Part shown: positions 1 to 8,767 of the stretch, piece after piece
Numbering within the stretch: the stretch's first letter is position 1
How the letters are laid out: each line of letters opens with the position of its first letter
NCBI GenBank assembly: GCA_903847605.1
Contig: CAINED010000013.1
Location: 377,000 to 440,999 of the forward strand
Direction of reading: 5' to 3'
Source of the DNA: an uncultured Hyphomicrobiales bacterium
GTDB taxonomy: Bacteria > Pseudomonadota > Alphaproteobacteria > Rhizobiales > Beijerinckiaceae
DNA length: 64,000 bases
Translations under genes and position numbers: made by a program
The notes under the pieces: generated by a model
What the model was told of the DNA's origin: nothing
Seen by the model: only the letters and a program-made list of their open reading frames with translations
Database searches by the model: none

Positions 1-236
1 TCGGTCAGCACATAGGCAGCGAAATCGATGCGCGATTTTGCGGACGCCAGCAATGCCCGGTCGATGTCCGCAAGATTGGTACGCGGTGCGTAATAGATGC
101 GAAGGCCGCCCATGGCGCGCTCGCGGTCGAGCGGTCCGCGGGCTTCCACGGGCACCAGCGCGAGGAAAAGCAGGATCAGCACTATCCGCCACGGCATGGG
201 CCCTGTCTGCGAAACGAGCGTTGGGCGCAGGCGCAT
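1..236 (-). CDS. Phospholipase D-like secreted nuclease/hydrolase, N-terminal part (partial)
   Basis: The reverse strand stays open to the window edge and encodes about 78 residues. The start ATG (236-234) overlaps the tsaD stop as TGATG, which suggests translational coupling; an alternative in-frame ATG lies at 197. A hydrophobic segment (WRIVLILLFLALVPVEA) forms a signal peptide or membrane anchor. The following GLRIYYAPRTNLADID and the later SRIDFAAYVLTD resemble the first strands of Nuc-type phospholipase D nucleases, in which a ligand strand precedes a helix and an aliphatic strand. The catalytic HKD motifs lie beyond the edge and cannot be checked. Function is inferred from this short stretch only. 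Confidence 0.6.
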   Translation of the reverse strand, partial: MRLRPTLVSQTGPMPWRIVLILLFLALVPVEARGPLDRERAMGGLRIYYAPRTNLADIDRALLASAKSRIDFAAYVLT

Positions 237-1297
237 CAGGCCTTGCCGTTGGGGCTTGTCGCAGCCGACTTGTCGAGCGGCCAGCGCGGACGCGCCGCAA
301 AATCGAGGCCGTCTGTCATGCCCAGACGCAGTTTCTCTATGCCCGTCCAGGCGATCATCGCGCCGTTGTCCGTGCAGAGCTTTTGTGGCGGCACGATGAG
401 ACGCAGACCCGCTTCGTCGGTCAGCCTTTGCAAGGCGCGGCGGATCGCTTCGTTGGCGGCGACACCGCCCGCAACCACGACAGCCGTCGGCGGCCCGCCC
501 ACTTTCTCGCGGAAGGCGCGCAGGCCCACGCGCGTGCGCTCGACCATCACATCCACGATAGCCGCCTGAAACGACGCGCAGATATCCGCGAGATCGGTGG
601 CGGACAAGGGCGCGATTCGTTCGGCGGCGAGACGTACCGCAGTCTTCAATCCGGAGAAGGAAAAATCCGGTGTCGCGCGGCCATGCATCGGGCGCGGAAA
701 ATCGAAACGCCGGACATCGCCTGCGGCGGCGACTTTCTCCACATGAGGACCGCCGGGATAGGGCAGGCCCAGCATCTTGGCGACCTTGTCGAAGGCTTCG
801 CCGACGGCGTCGTCGATGGTCGTCCCGAGCCGCAGATAATCGCCGACGCCGCGCACCGCCACCAGTTGCGTATGGCCGCCGGAGACCAGCAACAGGAGGT
901 AGGGGAAGGAAATTCCGTCCGTCAGGCGGGCGGTCAGCGCATGTGCTTCGAGGTGGTTCACCGCGACGAAGGGCTTGCCGGCAGAAAGGGCGATGGCCTT
1001 GCCCGTCACAAGGCCAACCATCACGCCCCCGATGAGTCCCGGCCCGGCCGCTGCGGCCACGCCGTCGAGATCGCCGAAATCCGCTCCCGCGTCCGCCATG
1101 GCGCGCGCGACGATCCGGTCGATGGCGGCGACATGGGCGCGCGCCGCGATTTCCGGCACGACGCCGCCGTAGGCGGCATGTTCGGCGATCTGGCTAAGCA
1201 CGACATTTGAGCGTATGTCGCCGTTGCCGGCGCGTCCGAGCGCGACGACCGAAGCCGCCGTTTCGTCGCAAGTCGTCTCGATCCCCAAAACCAGCAT
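236..1297 (-). CDS. tsaD: tRNA N6-adenosine threonylcarbamoyltransferase TsaD
   Basis: TsaD transfers the threonylcarbamoyl group from TC-AMP to A37 of ANN-decoding tRNAs, acting with TsaB and TsaE in the cytoplasm. The 353-residue protein begins [17 protein letters not shown], the family N-terminus, so I place the start at 1297 and not at the in-frame codons further upstream. The metal-binding HLEAH is at residues 115-119, followed by LVSGGHTQL and a C-terminal [13 protein letters not shown] motif. It is divergent from hemC, with about 100 bp between the starts, an arrangement common in Hyphomicrobiales. The downstream partner there is usually gpsA; here a phospholipase D-like gene follows instead. 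Confidence 0.96.
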   Translation of the reverse strand: MLVLGIETTCDETAASVVALGRAGNGDIRSNVVLSQIAEHAAYGGVVPEIAARAHVAAIDRIVARAMADAGADFGDLDGVAAAAGPGLIGGVMVGLVTGKAIALSAGKPFVAVNHLEAHALTARLTDGISFPYLLLLVSGGHTQLVAVRGVGDYLRLGTTIDDAVGEAFDKVAKMLGLPYPGGPHVEKVAAAGDVRRFDFPRPMHGRATPDFSFSGLKTAVRLAAERIAPLSATDLADICASFQAAIVDVMVERTRVGLRAFREKVGGPPTAVVVAGGVAANEAIRRALQRLTDEAGLRLIVPPQKLCTDNGAMIAWTGIEKLRLGMTDGLDFAARPRWPLDKSAATSPNGKA

Positions 1298-1401
1298 TTT
1301 CGGCCTCGCCGGCCGACTTCTAATCCGTTCCAGCGATTCCCGAAACTCCATCGCGGAGCCGGAAGATTCCATCCAGTCGGAAAGCGCGCTAGAAGCGGGA
1401 C

Positions 1402-2325
1402 ATGCAAAAGCCTTCGTGGATGAAGATCGGCACGCGCGGCAGTCCGTTGGCCCTCGCACAGGCGCATCAGGTGCGCGACGCCCTGGCGCGGGCGCATGGC
1501 GTCGCCCCCGACGATATCGAAATCGTTGTCATTCGCACGACCGGCGACATGATTCAGGATCGCGCGCTGTCGGAGGCCGGCGGAAAAGGTCTTTTCACGA
1601 AGGAACTCGACATCGCGATGATCGACGGGCGGATCGACATCGCCGTTCATTCCTCGAAAGATCTGCCGACCGTTCTGCCGCCCGAAATCGGCATTGGCGG
1701 CTATACGGCCCGCGAGGACGTGCGCGACGTCTTCATCGGCCGCGACAACATGCGCCTGCGCGATCTGCCGGTGGGAGCGCGCGTCGGCACGGCTTCCCTG
1801 CGGCGCGGGGCGATGGTGAAACGCCTCAGGCCGGACATCGAGATCGGGCTGTTGCGCGGCAACGTGCAGACGCGGCTCGGCAAGGTGCAAAGCGGCGAGG
1901 TCGACGGGACATTGCTGGCGCTTGCCGGCCTCAAGCGCTTGGGCCTTACGCAACACGCCACCGAGATTCTCGACGAGCAGGCGTTTCTTCCCGCCGTCGG
2001 ACAGGGCGCCATCGGCATCACCCTGCGCATCGCAGATGACACAACCCAGGAAAGGATTGCGGCCATCTGCGACAGACATACGGGCATAGCGCTCGACGTG
2101 GAGCGCGCTTTTTTGCGCGTGCTGGATGGCTCCTGCCGCACGCCCATCGCGGGGCTCGCACGCGTCTCCGGCGATGATGTCAAATTTCGCGGCATGATCC
2201 TGCGCAAGGATGGATCGCAGTCGTTCGATATCGAGGGCGGCGCAAGCGCGTTGGAAGCGGAGAAGCTGGGCGAGGATTGCGGACGCGAACTGCTGTCGCG
2301 CGCGCCGTCCGATATTTTCGCCTGA
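1402..2325 (+). CDS. hemC: Porphobilinogen deaminase (hydroxymethylbilane synthase)
   Basis: HemC polymerises four porphobilinogen units to hydroxymethylbilane in tetrapyrrole synthesis. The 307-residue product carries [14 protein letters not shown] near the N-terminus, the active-site segment HSSKDLPT (about residues 83-90), [13 protein letters not shown], and the dipyrromethane-cofactor cysteine in [10 protein letters not shown] (Cys245). Two starts are possible, ATG 1402 or ATG 1420, and both keep the whole domain. It is followed after 16 bp by hemD, so the two enzymes acting in series are probably co-transcribed. Confidence 0.97.
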   Translation: MQKPSWMKIGTRGSPLALAQAHQVRDALARAHGVAPDDIEIVVIRTTGDMIQDRALSEAGGKGLFTKELDIAMIDGRIDIAVHSSKDLPTVLPPEIGIGGYTAREDVRDVFIGRDNMRLRDLPVGARVGTASLRRGAMVKRLRPDIEIGLLRGNVQTRLGKVQSGEVDGTLLALAGLKRLGLTQHATEILDEQAFLPAVGQGAIGITLRIADDTTQERIAAICDRHTGIALDVERAFLRVLDGSCRTPIAGLARVSGDDVKFRGMILRKDGSQSFDIEGGASALEAEKLGEDCGRELLSRAPSDIFA

Positions 2326-2341
2326 GTCGCAGGGCGTCGCG

Positions 2342-3037
2342 ATGCGCATTCTCGTGACCAGACCAGTCGACGACGCCCGCCGCACTGCCGCACGACTTGC
2401 TGCAATGGGGCATGAAGCAATTCTTTCGCCCGTCATCGAAATCAAGCCGACGGGCGCTGCAATTGCGAATGAAAAATTCGATCTTGTGATCGCAACGAGC
2501 AGTCAGGCCTTGAGATATTGCGGCGAGCAGGCGCGCATTCTGCGGGAACTTCCACTAGCCGTCGTCGGCGCACGCACAAGGAGGGCAGCCGCCAAGCATG
2601 GTTTTCGCTCGCCGGTTCATATTGCGGAGAATGCTGCGGCTCTCGCAGACCATGTGAAAACATCCTGTCCGGCGACGACGTCGATCCTTTATCTCGCGGG
2701 GGAAGAGCGCAAACCGGATCTTGAAGCAAATCTCACGCAAGCCGGTTTTGCCATCCATGCAGTCCCGGTTTACCGCGCTGCCAGGGCAGGGGCTTTTTCG
2801 GAAGAAGCGGCGGATATTATCCGCCAGGAAAAAATAGATGCGGCCCTGCATTTCTCGCGTCGCAGCGCCGCGATATTTGTCGCGCTGGCGCATGATGCAG
2901 GCCTCACGCACGAATGCGCTCGCTTGAAACATCTGTGCCTGTCAGCGGATGTTGCGGCGGGGCTGTCCGATCTTCGCGCCGATCATGTCGCTATTGCAGA
3001 ACGGCCATCGGCCGAAGCTTTGCTGGCGCTGATTTGA
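2342..3037 (+). CDS. hemD: Uroporphyrinogen-III synthase
   Basis: HemD closes hydroxymethylbilane with inversion of ring D to give uroporphyrinogen III. The 231-residue protein starts MRILVTRPVDDARRTAARL, the usual beginning of this poorly conserved family, and alternates Rossmann-like strands in two halves. The C-terminal half contains ALHFSRRSAAIFV, typical of the second lobe. I chose ATG 2342 because upstream in-frame residues are unlike the family and overlap hemC. In relatives the mitofilin and HemY-like genes follow directly; here they lie 14 kb away. Confidence 0.93.
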   Translation: MRILVTRPVDDARRTAARLAAMGHEAILSPVIEIKPTGAAIANEKFDLVIATSSQALRYCGEQARILRELPLAVVGARTRRAAAKHGFRSPVHIAENAAALADHVKTSCPATTSILYLAGEERKPDLEANLTQAGFAIHAVPVYRAARAGAFSEEAADIIRQEKIDAALHFSRRSAAIFVALAHDAGLTHECARLKHLCLSADVAAGLSDLRADHVAIAERPSAEALLALI

Positions 3038-3135
3038 CCTGCCCGCAGGTTCCTCGAATTGGACAGTCCGGAAGCCGATGGATTAAGACTGGAAGCGGAA
3101 CGGGACCGGCCGCTGGCCGGATGAGGGAGGGTGCA

Positions 3136-4173
3136 ATGCGTATCGCGAAGAGGGTGCTGACTTTCCTTGCGGGTCTTGCCGTCGGGGCTATGTCGCTCGC
3201 CACACCGTCAGCCGCGCAAAGCGACGAGGCGGAATTCTTCAAGGGCAAGACCATACGCTTCGTTGTCGGCTTCGGGCCGGGCGGCGGCTACGATCTCTAT
3301 GCGCGGATGATCGCTCCCGCGCTGTCGAAGCAGCTTGGCGGCACGGTCGTCGTCGAGAACCAGCCCGGCGCCGGCGGCATCACCGCGTTGAACCGCGTTT
3401 TTACCTCGGCGCCTGACGGCCTGACTGTCATGATCGCCAATGGCACTGGCGCAGCCCTCGCGCAACTCATCAATCAGCCCGGCGTGCGCTTCGATATCAC
3501 AAAGGTCGGCCATCTCGGCACGGTCAGCATCGAGCCGTGGATGTGGCTCGTCTCGAAGGATTCGCCGATCAAGACGATCGAAGACGCGTTCAAGCTCGGC
3601 CGCCCGGTCAACTGGTCGGCTTCGGGGCCTATGGACGGTCTTTCGGACGGCGCGCTCTTTACCTGCGAGGCGCTGAAGCTTCCCTGCAAAGTGGTCACTG
3701 GCTACAAGGGCAGTCGCGATGCGGCGCTGGCCGTTATGCGCAACGAGATGGACTCGCTCTATATCGCCGATACGTCAGCGCTCAATTACACCAACACCGG
3801 GGACTCCCGCGTAATTGCGAGTGTCAATCGCAAGCGTTCGCGCTTCTATAAGGATATTCCTACGGTTTTCGAAGCCTTCAAGGTTCCGCCGGAAAACGCC
3901 TGGTTGATCGACTTTCATGCGGCGATCGAAGACCTCAGCCGCATTATCGTGTTGCCGCCGGGGATGTCTGCATCCCGGCTGTCTCACATGCAGAATGCGG
4001 TGAAAACAGTGCTGACCGACAAGGATTTCATTGCCGAGGGCGAGAAGTCGCAGCGCTATATCCATTTCGTCGATGCGCCGACAACGCAGACCGCGGTCGG
4101 CAAGGTGGTCAGCAATCTGACGGAAGAGCAACTCAAGACCGTTCGCCGCATCATCGGCGGCGCGGCGCAATAG
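3136..4173 (+). CDS. Bug/TctC-family periplasmic substrate-binding receptor (first of a tandem pair)
   Basis: The 345-residue protein has a clear signal peptide (MRIAKRVLTFLAGLAVGAMSL, ending ATPSAAQ) and then FFKGKTIRFVVGFGPGGGYD, the beta1/loop signature of tripartite tricarboxylate transporter receptors. VVENQPGAGG and NGTGAALAQL are further family motifs. These proteins bind carboxylates, often aromatic acids, in the periplasm. No TctA/TctB membrane genes lie nearby, so it must work with permeases encoded elsewhere or as a sensor ligand-binder. The next gene is a close paralogue in the same frame order, indicating tandem duplication. The start follows GAGGGAGGG about 9 bases upstream. Confidence 0.9.
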   Translation: MRIAKRVLTFLAGLAVGAMSLATPSAAQSDEAEFFKGKTIRFVVGFGPGGGYDLYARMIAPALSKQLGGTVVVENQPGAGGITALNRVFTSAPDGLTVMIANGTGAALAQLINQPGVRFDITKVGHLGTVSIEPWMWLVSKDSPIKTIEDAFKLGRPVNWSASGPMDGLSDGALFTCEALKLPCKVVTGYKGSRDAALAVMRNEMDSLYIADTSALNYTNTGDSRVIASVNRKRSRFYKDIPTVFEAFKVPPENAWLIDFHAAIEDLSRIIVLPPGMSASRLSHMQNAVKTVLTDKDFIAEGEKSQRYIHFVDAPTTQTAVGKVVSNLTEEQLKTVRRIIGGAAQ

Positions 4174-4235
4174 ACCAATCATCATCCCTGCGGGCGATCT
4201 GGACGGTTGGCGGCGCTCGCGCGAAGGAGGACACA

Positions 4236-5255
4236 ATGTCAGCAATGCGTTTGGCCGCGGCCTTCCTGTCCGTCGCAATGTTCTCGACCGCTCCCACCCG
4301 GGCGGATGAAGCGGAATTCTACAAGGGCAAGACGGTCAAGATGATCGTCGGTTTCGGTCCCGGCGGCGGCTACGACGCCTATGCGCGCATGCTTGCGCCC
4401 TATTTCAGCAAGCGCCTCGGCGCGACTGTCGTCGTTGAAAACCAGCCGGGCGCGGGCAGCCTTGCCGCGCTCAATCGCCTTTACGCCGCGCCGCCGGACG
4501 GATTGCAGATGATGCTGGTGAATGGCACGGCGGCCGCGCTGTCGCAGATCGTCGGCGTCAGCGCCGTCAAATACGATCTCGGCAAGATGACGCATATCGC
4601 GACCGTCAGCGTGTCGCCATGGCTCTGGCTGGTGCCGAAAGGCTCCCCCATCCAGTCGATAGCCGATGCGCGCAAGGCGTCCGGGGATATTCTGTGGGGC
4701 GCGGGCGGACCCATCGATGGTATGTCGGACGGCGCGCAGGTGACCTGCGAAGCGCTGGCGCTGAAGTGCCGTGTGGTGCTCGGCTACAAGGGCTCGAACG
4801 ATGTCGCGCTGGCGCTCGCGCGCAACGAGATGGCGTCGCTTTATGTGTCGGATACGTCGGCGAACAATTACGTGCGGGCCGGCGACGTGCGTCCCGTGGC
4901 GAACATGTCGCGCAAGCGCTCGCGCTTCTTCCCGAGCCTTCCGACCGTGTTCGAAACAGAAAAGCTTTCGCCCGAATCCGAATGGCTGCTCGACTTCCAT
5001 TCGACCGTGCAGGATCTCGGCCGCATCATCACTTTGCCGCCGAACATTCCGGCGGCGCGGCTCGCCTTTCTGCAGGAGGCCGCCAAACAGATGCTCACCG
5101 ACAAGGAGCTGATGGAGGAAGGCGAGAAGTCGCAGCGCTATATCGATTTTGTCGATGCCGCGGCGACGACGAAAAATGTCGACAAGGTCATCAACCAGTT
5201 GACCCCTGCGCAACGCGCACGCGTCAGCAAGGTGACGGAGATCGAAAAGAAATAA
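4236..5255 (+). CDS. Bug/TctC-family periplasmic substrate-binding receptor (second of a tandem pair)
   Basis: A 339-residue exported binding protein with an N-terminal signal peptide ending near TRADEAEF. It shares long stretches with the preceding gene, including EFYKGKTVKMIVGFGPGGG, VVVENQPGAGS, the GYKGS-V/A-AL-A-RNEM-SLY segment and the C-terminal EGEKSQRYI-FVDA. Both belong to the orphan Bug receptors that are greatly expanded in beta- and alphaproteobacteria. A strong ribosome binding site (GAAGGAGG) precedes the ATG. The ligand is unknown; differences between the copies are concentrated in the mid-domain segments, which may mean different ligands. Confidence 0.9.
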   Translation: MSAMRLAAAFLSVAMFSTAPTRADEAEFYKGKTVKMIVGFGPGGGYDAYARMLAPYFSKRLGATVVVENQPGAGSLAALNRLYAAPPDGLQMMLVNGTAAALSQIVGVSAVKYDLGKMTHIATVSVSPWLWLVPKGSPIQSIADARKASGDILWGAGGPIDGMSDGAQVTCEALALKCRVVLGYKGSNDVALALARNEMASLYVSDTSANNYVRAGDVRPVANMSRKRSRFFPSLPTVFETEKLSPESEWLLDFHSTVQDLGRIITLPPNIPAARLAFLQEAAKQMLTDKELMEEGEKSQRYIDFVDAAATTKNVDKVINQLTPAQRARVSKVTEIEKK

Positions 5256-5291
5256 TCTGTCGCCGCTCGCCGGGCATGATTAAATGCCCCG

Positions 5292-7550
5292 ATGGGCGCA
5301 GGTGATTCCGGATCGACACGAGGAAAGGGCGGCAATCTTGTCGCCGATGTGCTCGTGCCCGTCGCAGTGGATACGGCCTATTCCTACAGAATTCCGCAGG
5401 GGCTCGACATCGAGCCCGGAGATTTCGTCGAGGCGCCGCTGGGAACGCGCGACGCCATCGGCGTCGTCTGGGACGTGCGCGAATCGGCTTCGGGATCGAA
5501 CCTGAAAGTCATCGCCAATCGTTGCGACTATCCGCCAATCGCTGCGAATTTGCGCCAGTTCGTGGATTGGGTGGCGCGCTGGACGCTGAGCCCGCGCGGC
5601 ATGGTCTTGCGCATGGCGGCGCGCGCTCCGGAGCATGCCGGACCGGAACCCGTGCGCATAGGCGTGCGCCTTGCCGCGCATGGGGCATTGCCGCAACGCA
5701 TGACGCCTGCGCGGTTGCGCGTGATCAAGGCTGCCGAAGGCGGGCTGATGCATTCTAGGGCTGCGCTGGCGGAAGCCGCTTCCTGTTCGAGCGGCGTCAT
5801 CGACGGCCTTATCGACGAGGGCACACTGGAAGCCATTGCGCTGTCGCCGGAGCCTGCGGCTCATGCGCCCGATGTCGAATTTGCGCAAACGCAACTGGAG
5901 CCGGGGCAACAGGCCGCGGCCGATGCGCTGGCGGCCAGCGTTGCCGCCAAGGCATTTTCCGTCACGCTGCTGGAAGGCGTCACCGGATCTGGCAAGACGG
6001 AAGTCTATTTCGAAGCCGTGGCGCAAGCCATTCGCGAGGGACGTCAGGCGCTGATCCTGATGCCGGAGATCGCGCTGACCGCGCAGTTTCTCGATCGCTT
6101 TGCCACGCGCTTTGGCGTGCGTCCCGCCGAATGGCATTCCGGCGTTTCCGCACGCAAGCGCTATCGCATCTGGCACGGCGTGGCATCGGGCGAAGTGAAG
6201 GTTGTCGCGGGCGCGCGCTCGGCGCTGTTTCTGCCCTTTGCGGATATCGGCGCGCTGATCGTCGACGAAGAGCATGAAGCCGCCTACAAGCAGGAAGACG
6301 GCGTGCCCTACCATGCGCGCGACATGGCCGTCGTGCGCGGGCGTCTCGAGAACGCAGCAGTCATACTTGCGTCGGCGACGCCCTCCATCGAGTCGCGTGT
6401 GAACGCGCAGCAGGGGCGTTACAAACATCTCAAACTCGATGCACGCTTCGGCGGCCGCGTGCTTCCGGACCTTCACGCCATCAACCTGAAGAGCGCAGGG
6501 CCGGCGCGCGGCAAGTGGATATCGCCGCGATTGGCTGCAACGATGGAACAGGTGATCGAGCGCGGCGAACAGGCGCTGCTGTTCCTGAACCGGCGCGGCT
6601 ACGCGCCTCTCACGCTCTGCAATGCCTGCGGTCATCGCTTCCAGTGTCCGAATTGTACGGCATGGCTGGTCGAACATCGTTTTCGCCGGGCGCTGATGTG
6701 TCATCATTGCGGACACGTGGAGCGCAGGCCCGAGCGTTGCGTCGAATGCAATGCCGAGGATTCGCTCGTGGCCTGCGGGCCCGGCGTCGAGCGTCTTGCG
6801 GACGAAGTTGCGGAGCGTTTTCCCGATGCGCGCCGCATCGTGCTGTCTTCGGATTTTCCCGGCGGCACGGAAAGACTGAAGTGCGAACTCGAAGAAATCG
6901 CCAATGGTGCTTTCGACATCATCATCGGCACGCAGCTTGTTGCAAAAGGCCACAACTTTCCGCAACTGACGCTCGTTGGCGTGATCGATGCGGATGTGGG
7001 CCTGACCTCCGGCGATCCGCGTGCGGCGGAGCGTACGTTCCAGATGCTGCAACAGGTAACGGGACGTGCGGGCCGCGGCGACAGGCCGGGCATTGGCCTC
7101 GTGCAGACGTGGCAACCCGATCATCCCGTCATGCGCGCGCTCGTTTCAGGCGATGCCGAGCGATTTTACGAGGAAGAGATCACGCAACGCGAGCGCGCAG
7201 GGTTGCCGCCGTTCGGTCGTATGGCGGCGCTGATCGTTTCGGGTAACGATCGCATATCGGCGGAAACGCATGCGCGTGCTCTCGTGCGCACGGCGCATGC
7301 TTTGCCTCAGACCGACAAGTTTCGGCTGGCGCGCGCCGGCCAGCTTCCCGAGGAAGGCGATGCCGTACTTCTCGGCCCCGCCGAAGCGCCCATCGCCGTC
7401 GTGCGCGGGCGCCATCGTTTTCGATTGCTGGTGAAAGCGCCACGTCATGCCGACATGCAGGGGTTTCTGCGCGCGCTGCTTGCCGAAGCGCCTCCCGAAC
7501 GCGGCGGCGTGCGGGTGCAGGTCGATGTCGATCCGATGAACTTTTTCTGA
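5292..7550 (+). CDS. priA: Primosomal protein N' (replication restart helicase PriA)
   Basis: PriA is a 3'-5' superfamily 2 helicase that recognises stalled forks and reloads DnaB. The 752-residue protein has an N-terminal DNA-binding domain (LVPVAVDTAYSYRIP), Walker A GVTGSGKTEVYFEA near residue 230, Walker B VDEEHEAAYKQ, SATPS, and eight zinc-binding cysteines in the segment from CNACGHRFQCPNC to CVEC between the two helicase lobes. C-terminal QVTGRAGRG is helicase motif VI. The length fits alphaproteobacterial PriA. It ends immediately before a perfect hairpin shared with the convergent selenoprotein gene. Confidence 0.97.
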   Translation: MGAGDSGSTRGKGGNLVADVLVPVAVDTAYSYRIPQGLDIEPGDFVEAPLGTRDAIGVVWDVRESASGSNLKVIANRCDYPPIAANLRQFVDWVARWTLSPRGMVLRMAARAPEHAGPEPVRIGVRLAAHGALPQRMTPARLRVIKAAEGGLMHSRAALAEAASCSSGVIDGLIDEGTLEAIALSPEPAAHAPDVEFAQTQLEPGQQAAADALAASVAAKAFSVTLLEGVTGSGKTEVYFEAVAQAIREGRQALILMPEIALTAQFLDRFATRFGVRPAEWHSGVSARKRYRIWHGVASGEVKVVAGARSALFLPFADIGALIVDEEHEAAYKQEDGVPYHARDMAVVRGRLENAAVILASATPSIESRVNAQQGRYKHLKLDARFGGRVLPDLHAINLKSAGPARGKWISPRLAATMEQVIERGEQALLFLNRRGYAPLTLCNACGHRFQCPNCTAWLVEHRFRRALMCHHCGHVERRPERCVECNAEDSLVACGPGVERLADEVAERFPDARRIVLSSDFPGGTERLKCELEEIANGAFDIIIGTQLVAKGHNFPQLTLVGVIDADVGLTSGDPRAAERTFQMLQQVTGRAGRGDRPGIGLVQTWQPDHPVMRALVSGDAERFYEEEITQRERAGLPPFGRMAALIVSGNDRISAETHARALVRTAHALPQTDKFRLARAGQLPEEGDAVLLGPAEAPIAVVRGRHRFRLLVKAPRHADMQGFLRALLAEAPPERGGVRVQVDVDPMNFF

Positions 7551-7551
7551 A

Positions 7552-7579
7552 TTGCGCCGCCCGGCGTGGGGCGGCGCAA
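7552..7579. terminator. Perfect inverted repeat between convergent priA and the deiodinase-like gene
   Basis: An 11-bp perfect stem (7552-7562 with 7569-7579) encloses a 6-base loop between the two convergent stop codons. Its position suggests a bidirectional transcription barrier. Neither side has a long T-tract, so classic intrinsic termination is only partly supported. Confidence 0.5.
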
Positions 7580-7581
7580 AA

Positions 7582-8280
7582 TCAAATGTTCAGCAGCGTC
7601 TTGACCGAGTCTTCGAAGGCATTGTCGTCCCAGCCGAAGGGACCTTTCTTGCCTGCAAAAGCAATCTTGCCTTCGACGTCGACCAGAAACAGCCGCATCG
7701 GCAAGCCGACGTATTTCTCGTCCACGCTGTTCTCGATGCCGTCGACCAGCATCGGCATGTGTAAATCGAGATGCAACTGACAGGCATTGGCGACTTCGAC
7801 ACGTTCGTCGAGCGTTGTCGGCTCGTAATAGTTGATGTTCTCGATGAGATTATTGGGCACACGCCAACCGTCGTGCGGATGCGCCTCGCGGATATACACC
7901 ATGTAGAAGTGCATCCGGTCCTTGTAGCGGTGGTAGAGTTCGTTAAGGCGCACGGCCTTACCCCTGAAGGGGGGTCAGGTGAATGAGCCGAACACCACCC
8001 CCACTGGCCTGCCGCGCAAATGCGACAGCGTCACGGTCTCTCCCGTCAGCTTCCTGTCGCGGTCGAGTACATGCGCGGTGAAGTCGGGCGCGATCATGCC
8101 GGGTTGCGGCACAATGGCTTCGCGCGCCTTTTCCTCGTCCATGTGCGCGGCAAGTTCGGGTTCGGAGATATCGGAAATGTCGAGCCAGATCTTGCGGCGC
8201 GCGTGCATGTCCAGCGCGCCATATTCCTTCAGCGTCACGGGACTGGAAGGCACTTTCTCCGGGGGTACATGAATGGGCAT
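7582..8280 (-). CDS. Iodothyronine deiodinase-like thioredoxin-fold selenoprotein (in-frame UGA = Sec102)
   Basis: Read through one TGA (7977-7975), this is a single 232-residue protein. Residues around the TGA read FGSFT-U-PPFRG and then HFYMVYIREAHPHDGW, which match the deiodinase family active site (FGSxTUPPF, then YIxEAHPxDGW). Both halves are intact, in the same frame, and no other lesion is present. Bacterial members are thioredoxin-fold redox proteins; the substrate is unknown, and deiodination is not implied. A 6-bp hairpin 15 bases after the UGA fits a bacterial SECIS. Conventional annotation would give two fragments (7975-8280 and 7582-7953). The alternative is a nonsense mutation of a Cys codon. 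SelA, SelB and SelC must be encoded elsewhere if this is functional. Confidence 0.82.
7944..7960 (-). promoter_or_regulatory. Candidate bacterial SECIS hairpin after the in-frame UGA
   Basis: On the coding (minus) strand, TAAGGC (7960-7955) pairs perfectly with GCCTTA (7949-7944) around the 5-base loop CGTGC. The loop begins 20 bases after the UGA and has G as its second base. Published bacterial SECIS rules ask for a loop 16-37 bases after UGA with a G in the first two loop positions; both hold. A second small stem (CCCC-TTCA-GGGG) lies between the UGA and this hairpin. Structure is read by eye; SelB binding is untested. Confidence 0.6.
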
Positions 8281-8423
8281 CGGACCTCACAGGAAAACGT
8301 CTGTCCGGCCCGGCCGGACCGAACGATGAAATTATGACAATGGTCGTGAGTTGTGTCCATCACCGGAGTTGCCGCCGGGCGGCAGAAAATCCGCCCGGCG
8401 TGTCGGTGATTCAAGGGCAGCGC

Positions 8424-8636
8424 TCAAATGTCTTTCGATTTCGTCCGCGCCTTGCCTTCGCGCTCGGCTTCTTTCAATTCCTCGGCCTCATCGCCTTCCA
8501 GCGCCTTGCGCGCATCCTTCGCGGCCTTATCGACCTGCCCGGACTTCACGAAGTCCCGGGTGTCCTCGTTGTAAGCTCTGGCGGCGTCGCGATTGCCTTC
8601 GCCCTGATTGTCGGAACCAATCTTCTTGTCGATCAT
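8424..8636 (-). CDS. Small hydrophilic protein of unknown function
   Basis: A 70-residue, highly charged protein (starts MIDKKIGSDNQGEGNRDAA) rich in Lys, Glu, Asp and Ala with no hydrophobic segment, signal peptide or recognised domain. Alternating charge and the helical pattern DKAAKDARKALEGDEAEELKEAE suggest an extended or helical stress-type protein, common as short orphans in Hyphomicrobiales. The start ATG is preceded by AGGAGAGAC. It stands alone between the deiodinase-like gene and leuB. Function is not assigned. Confidence 0.65.
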   Translation of the reverse strand: MIDKKIGSDNQGEGNRDAARAYNEDTRDFVKSGQVDKAAKDARKALEGDEAEELKEAEREGKARTKSKDI

Positions 8637-8767
8637 GACGTCTCTCCTGTGCTTCTAGGAAAAACGCCGGGCAGGCGTGGCGGTTCCAAAACTGATGGCG
8701 TGCGACCCCGTTAAACAAAGACGCGACGCCTTGCAGCGCCGCACCTTGCGATTCAGGTCTTTAGGCG

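Noticed and set aside
1021-2445. A 474-residue minus-strand open frame across the tsaD/hemC junction
   Set aside because: It runs antisense to hemC and out of frame with tsaD; both real genes are unambiguous.
5280-7124. A 614-residue minus-strand open frame opposite priA
   Set aside because: Antisense shadow of priA; no signature in the translation.
7582-8280. Reading the deiodinase-like gene as two genes or a frameshifted pseudogene
   Set aside because: The halves share one frame and the only interruption is TGA at the catalytic Cys/Sec codon, followed by a SECIS-like hairpin; no shift in frame is needed.
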